A DNA stretch of 15,278 nt from assembly GCF_046546335.1 (NCBI RefSeq), contig NZ_JBKGYA010000033.1; one strand, 5' to 3'. Below the pieces are notes generated by a model. It was given only the letters and a program-made list of their open reading frames with translations. It made no database searches and was not told where the DNA came from. The position numbers and the translations under genes are program-made. This document shows, piece after piece, positions 12,736 through 15,278 of the stretch; the first letter of the stretch is position 1; every line of letters begins with the position of its first letter. This stretch comes from Thiohalospira sp046546335. GTDB taxonomy: Bacteria > Pseudomonadota > Gammaproteobacteria > Thiohalospirales > Thiohalospiraceae.

Positions 12736-14514
12736 GTGGCGGACGAAGAAAGACCGGAAACCGCCCCGGAAGGGAGTCAGAGCGAGGCGGCCGAGTCGGG
12801 GGAGGCCGCCCCGCAGGAGCACGCGGAGGGCGAGCCCAGCGGCCCGCCCGGCGCCGAGGCGGGGCTCGCCTTCCGGCTGGACGAGGACGGCACCCTGCAC
12901 GCCGATTTCACCCCCAGTGTGAACAACGTCGCCGTGGATGGTGACGCGCTGCGCCGCATGCTCGCCGACGCCGGCTACGGCGAGGTCTGCCTCTTCCGGG
13001 AGAAGGTCGCCGAGCTCATCCGCCGCCAGCGGGACAGCAAGGAGCCCTTCAGCCTGGCCATCGGCGGCCACCGGGATGGCGCCGTGGAGATCACCATCGA
13101 CGAGCGCGGTGCCGCGGCGGAGGCCCAGCTCCGCCACCCCTGCGGCGAGGGCCGCGCCGTCGACGACGCCATGATCCGCGAGGCGCTCACCGCCGCCGGC
13201 GTCACCGAGGGCTGGCTGGAGGAGGAGTTCCCCCGCCTCATCAAGGATCAGGGCCAGACCCTCACCGACCCGGTGGTCATCGCCCGCGGGGTCCCGCCCG
13301 CCGACGGCGAGGATACCCGCTTCGAGAGCCTCGTCCCCGACGCCCCCGAGCGCAGGCCGCGCAACCTCGGCGACGAGGTCATCGACTACCGGGAATTCGG
13401 CGGCCTGGTCACGGTGGCCGAGGGCGACCCCCTGGTCCGTCGCCAGCCGCCCACCGAGGGCGAAGCCGGCCGCACCGTCACCGGGGAAACGATCCCCCCG
13501 CGGCCGGGCCGCAACATCGACTTCAAGACCGACAGTACCGTCCGCGTCTCCGAGGAGGACCCCGATACCCTGGTGGCGGCCATGGGCGGCATGCCGGTGG
13601 TCACCGATACCGGCGCCAAGGTCGAGCAGGTGGTGGAGCTGGAGACCGTGGATCTCTCCACCGGCCACATCGACTTCGACGGCACCGTGGTGGTCAAGGG
13701 CGACGTGGCCGCCGCCATGCGCATCACCGCCACCGGTGACATCAATGTCGGCGGGACGGTGGAGGCCTCCCGCCTGGAGGCCGACGGCGACATCACCGTC
13801 AATGGCGGCATCCTCGGCCGGGGCAATGTCCGCGACGAGCACGGCGAGGCACGCACCGACGCCGGCTACGTGGGGGCCGGCGGCTCGGTCCACGCCCGCT
13901 TCATCCAGAACACCATGGTGGACGCGGGGGATTCGGTCCTGGCCAAGGACATGCTCAACAACAGCGAGGTCACCTGCGAGAACCAGGTGATCGTCGGCGG
14001 CCGGGGCGGCTCCGGCAAGGCCCAGATCGTCGGTGGACTGACCCGGGCCACGGCCAAGGTGGAGACCAGCATCCTCGGCTCCCCCCGCTCCGCCCATACC
14101 CGGGTGGAGGTGGGCTACGACCACGCCTTCCACAAGCGCATGCGCGAGTGCCGGGACGCCCTCGCCGACAAGGAGAAGCTCCTCGCCGACGTGGAACGCA
14201 TGCTCAACTACTACAAGTCCTACCCGGAGAAGGCCAAGCAGGCGGAAAAGGCGAAACCCGGCCTGCTCAAGCGACTGATGGCGACCCAGCGCCAGGCGGA
14301 GGAGGAGCGCCAGGAGCTCGAGGCCAGCCGCGAGGAGCTGGAGGCGGACCTGGAACACATCCGCCGCGCCCGGGTGGTGGTCCGCAAGCAGGTCTACTCC
14401 AACGTCACCCTGATCTTCGGGCCCAAGAGCCGGACCACCGACGAGGACATCCCGGAGGGCGGCGTCTTCACCCTCCAGGACCAGTGGATCACCTTCCGGC
14501 GCGGGAAGGGCTGA
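12736..14514 (+). CDS. FapA-like polymer-forming protein (DUF342 family)
   Basis: This is a 592-residue cytoplasmic protein. Residues 1-42 are a disordered acidic Glu/Ala/Pro/Gly tail. About 43-220 is the FapA N-terminal domain. About 221-460 is a repetitive beta-roll of short strands and turns: GHIDFDGTVVVKGDV, ATGDINVGGTVEAS, ADGDITVNGGILG, GGSVHARFIQNTMVDAG, ENQVIVGGRGG. About 465-550 is a charged coiled coil (LADKEKLLADVERML, AEEERQELEASREELEADLEH), then a last strand domain QVYSNVTLIFGPKSR. This order is that of DUF342/FapA proteins; in Vibrio vulnificus FapA affects flagellar assembly and glucose signalling. No flagellar gene is nearby, so a flagellar role is not shown. GTG 12736 has GGAGG seven bases upstream. 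The stop overlaps the next start (TGATG). Confidence 0.9.
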   Translation: MADEERPETAPEGSQSEAAESGEAAPQEHAEGEPSGPPGAEAGLAFRLDEDGTLHADFTPSVNNVAVDGDALRRMLADAGYGEVCLFREKVAELIRRQRDSKEPFSLAIGGHRDGAVEITIDERGAAAEAQLRHPCGEGRAVDDAMIREALTAAGVTEGWLEEEFPRLIKDQGQTLTDPVVIARGVPPADGEDTRFESLVPDAPERRPRNLGDEVIDYREFGGLVTVAEGDPLVRRQPPTEGEAGRTVTGETIPPRPGRNIDFKTDSTVRVSEEDPDTLVAAMGGMPVVTDTGAKVEQVVELETVDLSTGHIDFDGTVVVKGDVAAAMRITATGDINVGGTVEASRLEADGDITVNGGILGRGNVRDEHGEARTDAGYVGAGGSVHARFIQNTMVDAGDSVLAKDMLNNSEVTCENQVIVGGRGGSGKAQIVGGLTRATAKVETSILGSPRSAHTRVEVGYDHAFHKRMRECRDALADKEKLLADVERMLNYYKSYPEKAKQAEKAKPGLLKRLMATQRQAEEERQELEASREELEADLEHIRRARVVVRKQVYSNVTLIFGPKSRTTDEDIPEGGVFTLQDQWITFRRGKG

Positions 14515-14963
14515 TGGCGATCTGGGTCGATGCCGACGCCTGCCCCGGCGACATCAAGCAGGTCCTGTTCAGGGCCGCTGACCGCACCGGAACAACGCTG
14601 ACCCTGGTGGCCAACCACCGCCTCTCGGTGCCGCCGTCCCGCCATATCCGCTTCGTCCAGGTCTCTTCCGGCTTCGACGTCGCCGACCACGCCATCGTCA
14701 CCCGCATGGAGGCCGGGGATCTCGTCATCACCGGGGACATCCCCCTGGCGGCGGAGGTGCTGGAGCAGGGCGGCCACGCCATCAGCCCCCGGGGCGAGGC
14801 CTTCGACGCCGAGACCATCCGCCAGCGACTGGGCATGCGGGACATGATGGAGGAGCTGCGCAGCTCCGGCATCCAGACCGGCGGCCCGGCGGCGCCGGGA
14901 CCCAGGGAGCGCCAGGCCTTCGCCAACGCCCTGGACCGCTGGCTGGCCCGGCACAGCGGTTAA
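14514..14963 (+). CDS. yaiI: YaiI/YqxD-like protein (UPF0178, DUF188)
   Basis: This 149-residue protein begins MAIWVDADACPGDIKQVLFRAA, the unmistakable N-terminus of the DUF188 family. Conserved blocks follow: LVANHRLSVPPS, FDVADHAIVTRMEAGDLVITGDIPLAAEVLEQGG and AISPRGEAFDAETIRQRLGMRDMMEELRSSG. The acidic residues Asp6, Asp8 and the VITGDIPLA block resemble a PIN-like nuclease centre, but no activity has been firmly assigned. Length is typical. ATG 14514 overlaps the FapA stop by one base (TGATG), so translation is probably coupled. Co-occurrence with a FapA-like gene has no obvious functional meaning. It converges on the truncated DsrE-family remnant, 4 bases away. Confidence 0.93.
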   Translation: MAIWVDADACPGDIKQVLFRAADRTGTTLTLVANHRLSVPPSRHIRFVQVSSGFDVADHAIVTRMEAGDLVITGDIPLAAEVLEQGGHAISPRGEAFDAETIRQRLGMRDMMEELRSSGIQTGGPAAPGPRERQAFANALDRWLARHSG

Positions 14964-14967
14964 CGGC

Positions 14968-15171
14968 CTACGCCTTGATGTAGCGCCAGCCGTCCTGCAG
15001 GCGGTCGACGATGAGGTCCACCGCCGAGGAGGCGCGCCGGGTCCCCTCCAGCAGCTCCACCTGCTCGCCGCGGCGCTGGAGGCGGGCGATGGTATTGCCG
15101 CAGGCGTAGACCTTCAGCCCGGGGTGGTCCGAGAGGAGGTTGCGGATCCGGCCGGCCGTGGCGGAGCCGTC
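14968..15171 (-). pseudogene. DsrE-family protein gene, 5'-truncated by a RAYT element
   Basis: The last 60 or so codons encode a recognisable DsrE-like C-terminus: RIRNLLSDHPGLKVYACGNT with the conserved Cys, then VDLIVDRLQDGWRYIKA, the GWxYI tail of the family. DsrE-like proteins (sulfur-relay or sulfur-oxidation related) are normally about 110-150 residues, so the N-terminal half is missing. Upstream of about 15171 the sequence changes to GATAAGGGGTC repeats and the leader of a transposase gene. The open frame continues to an ATG at 15261, but those codons are antisense to the transposase and unlike DsrE (PRDFGIARPDPLSYPDPLSD). No ATG, GTG or TTG lies in the surviving homologous part. It could still be expressed as a fusion from the transposase leader, but most likely it is broken; the lost half may lie beyond the window. 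Confidence 0.65.
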
Positions 15172-15172
15172 G

Positions 15173-15201
15173 GATAAGGGGTCCGGATAAGATAAGGGGT
15201 C
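15173..15201 (+). repeat. Tandem direct repeat GATAAGGGGTC in the RAYT leader
   Basis: Two identical 11-base units are offset by 18 bases, with a further partial GATAAG at 15186-15191 that overlaps the second unit. They mark the junction between DsrE-family sequence and the transposase leader and may be part of the element end recognised by the transposase. Confidence 0.65.
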
Positions 15202-15241
15202 AGGTCTTGCAATTCCGAAATCACGCGGCACAATGGCGCCC

Positions 15242-15278
15242 ATGAGCCGACCCCTGCGCATCGAATACGAGGGCGCCT
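15242..15278 (+). CDS. REP-associated tyrosine transposase (RAYT, Y1_Tnp/IS200-like), N-terminus only
   Basis: Only 12 codons are in the window, MSRPLRIEYEGA, but this is the characteristic start of RAYT/Y1_Tnp proteins, which typically read (M)xRPLRIExPGAxYHVxxRGN. The tyrosine and HUH catalytic motifs would lie beyond the right edge. Such single-copy transposases are thought to mobilise REP palindromes rather than themselves. The ATG follows GGCGCCC, with no strong ribosome-binding site. The conserved upstream GGGGTCAGGTCTTGC block supports the identification. Whether the gene is intact cannot be seen. Confidence 0.7.
   Translation, partial: MSRPLRIEYEGA

Larger units (their letters stand above)
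15173..15278 (+). mobile_element. RAYT (REP-associated tyrosine transposase) element, 5' end
   Basis: The leader has two exact copies of GATAAGGGGTC (15173-15183 and 15191-15201), followed by AGGTCTTGCAATTCC. From memory the stretch GGGGTCAGGTCTTGCA is a hallmark directly upstream of many proteobacterial RAYT genes. It is followed after about 40 bases by the transposase start codon. The element sits against a truncated DsrE-family gene, as expected after insertion or local deletion. Its right end is outside the window. Confidence 0.65.

Noticed and set aside
12676..14358. 560-codon minus-strand open frame
   Set aside because: It is antisense to the FapA-like gene; no recognisable domain, and the codon bias is that of a shadow frame.
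1..15278. tRNA, rRNA, CRISPR array, phage or plasmid replication genes
   Set aside because: None seen. Repeats present are short and unlike CRISPR spacing, and no cloverleaf or integrase was recognised.

Overview
The window is very GC-rich DNA with strong G/C third-position bias. The encoded proteins are acidic (rich in Asp and Glu), and the gene content points to a gammaproteobacterium: a tesA/ybbA-ybbP divergon, a DUF523-DUF1722 fusion protein and a RAYT transposase. An Ectothiorhodospiraceae-like halophile is my best guess, but that is inference from style, not a database match.

Layout. Positions 1-1564 (minus) hold a ybbP-type permease (3' end outside the window) and its ATPase ybbA. The esterase gene tesA runs divergently to 2189, and its start codon overlaps that of ybbA. 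A REP-like palindrome follows. Then come three small plus-strand genes: an acidic DUF6763-like protein, a 54-residue exported peptide with an internal repeat, and a 144-residue exported protein. Positions 3262-7225 form a probable zinc or related divalent-metal uptake cluster: a His/Cys-containing exported DUF2946-like protein, an outer-membrane beta-barrel protein with a His-rich segment, a ZnuA-like binding protein, a short 186-residue ATPase and a ZnuB-like permease. Two GC-rich hairpins precede the barrel gene.

Positions 7313-9466 encode two signalling proteins: a PAS-LytTR DNA-binding protein without a receiver domain, and a REC-PAS-GGDEF diguanylate cyclase with a complete active site and I-site. 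Convergent to these, on the minus strand, lie a Sel1-repeat exported protein and a small outer-membrane beta-barrel protein, which look like one operon. A small coiled-coil protein gene lies upstream on the same strand. It is divergent from an XRE regulator, which is followed by a DUF523-DUF1722 protein. The only clearly AT-rich spacer (11236-11335) separates these divergent genes and carries a direct repeat that recurs just before the DUF523 gene.

Positions 12736-14963 hold a FapA-like (DUF342) protein translationally coupled to a YaiI/YqxD-like (DUF188) protein. At the right edge a DsrE-family gene has lost its 5' part at a junction with a RAYT (REP-associated tyrosine transposase) element. 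The first 12 codons of that transposase are the last thing in the window.

No tRNA, rRNA, CRISPR array or phage genes were seen. No intergenic gap exceeds about 115 bases. The most interesting items are the RAYT/dsrE junction, the metal-uptake cluster with its hairpin leader and compact ABC components, and the shared repeat motif around the XRE regulator.
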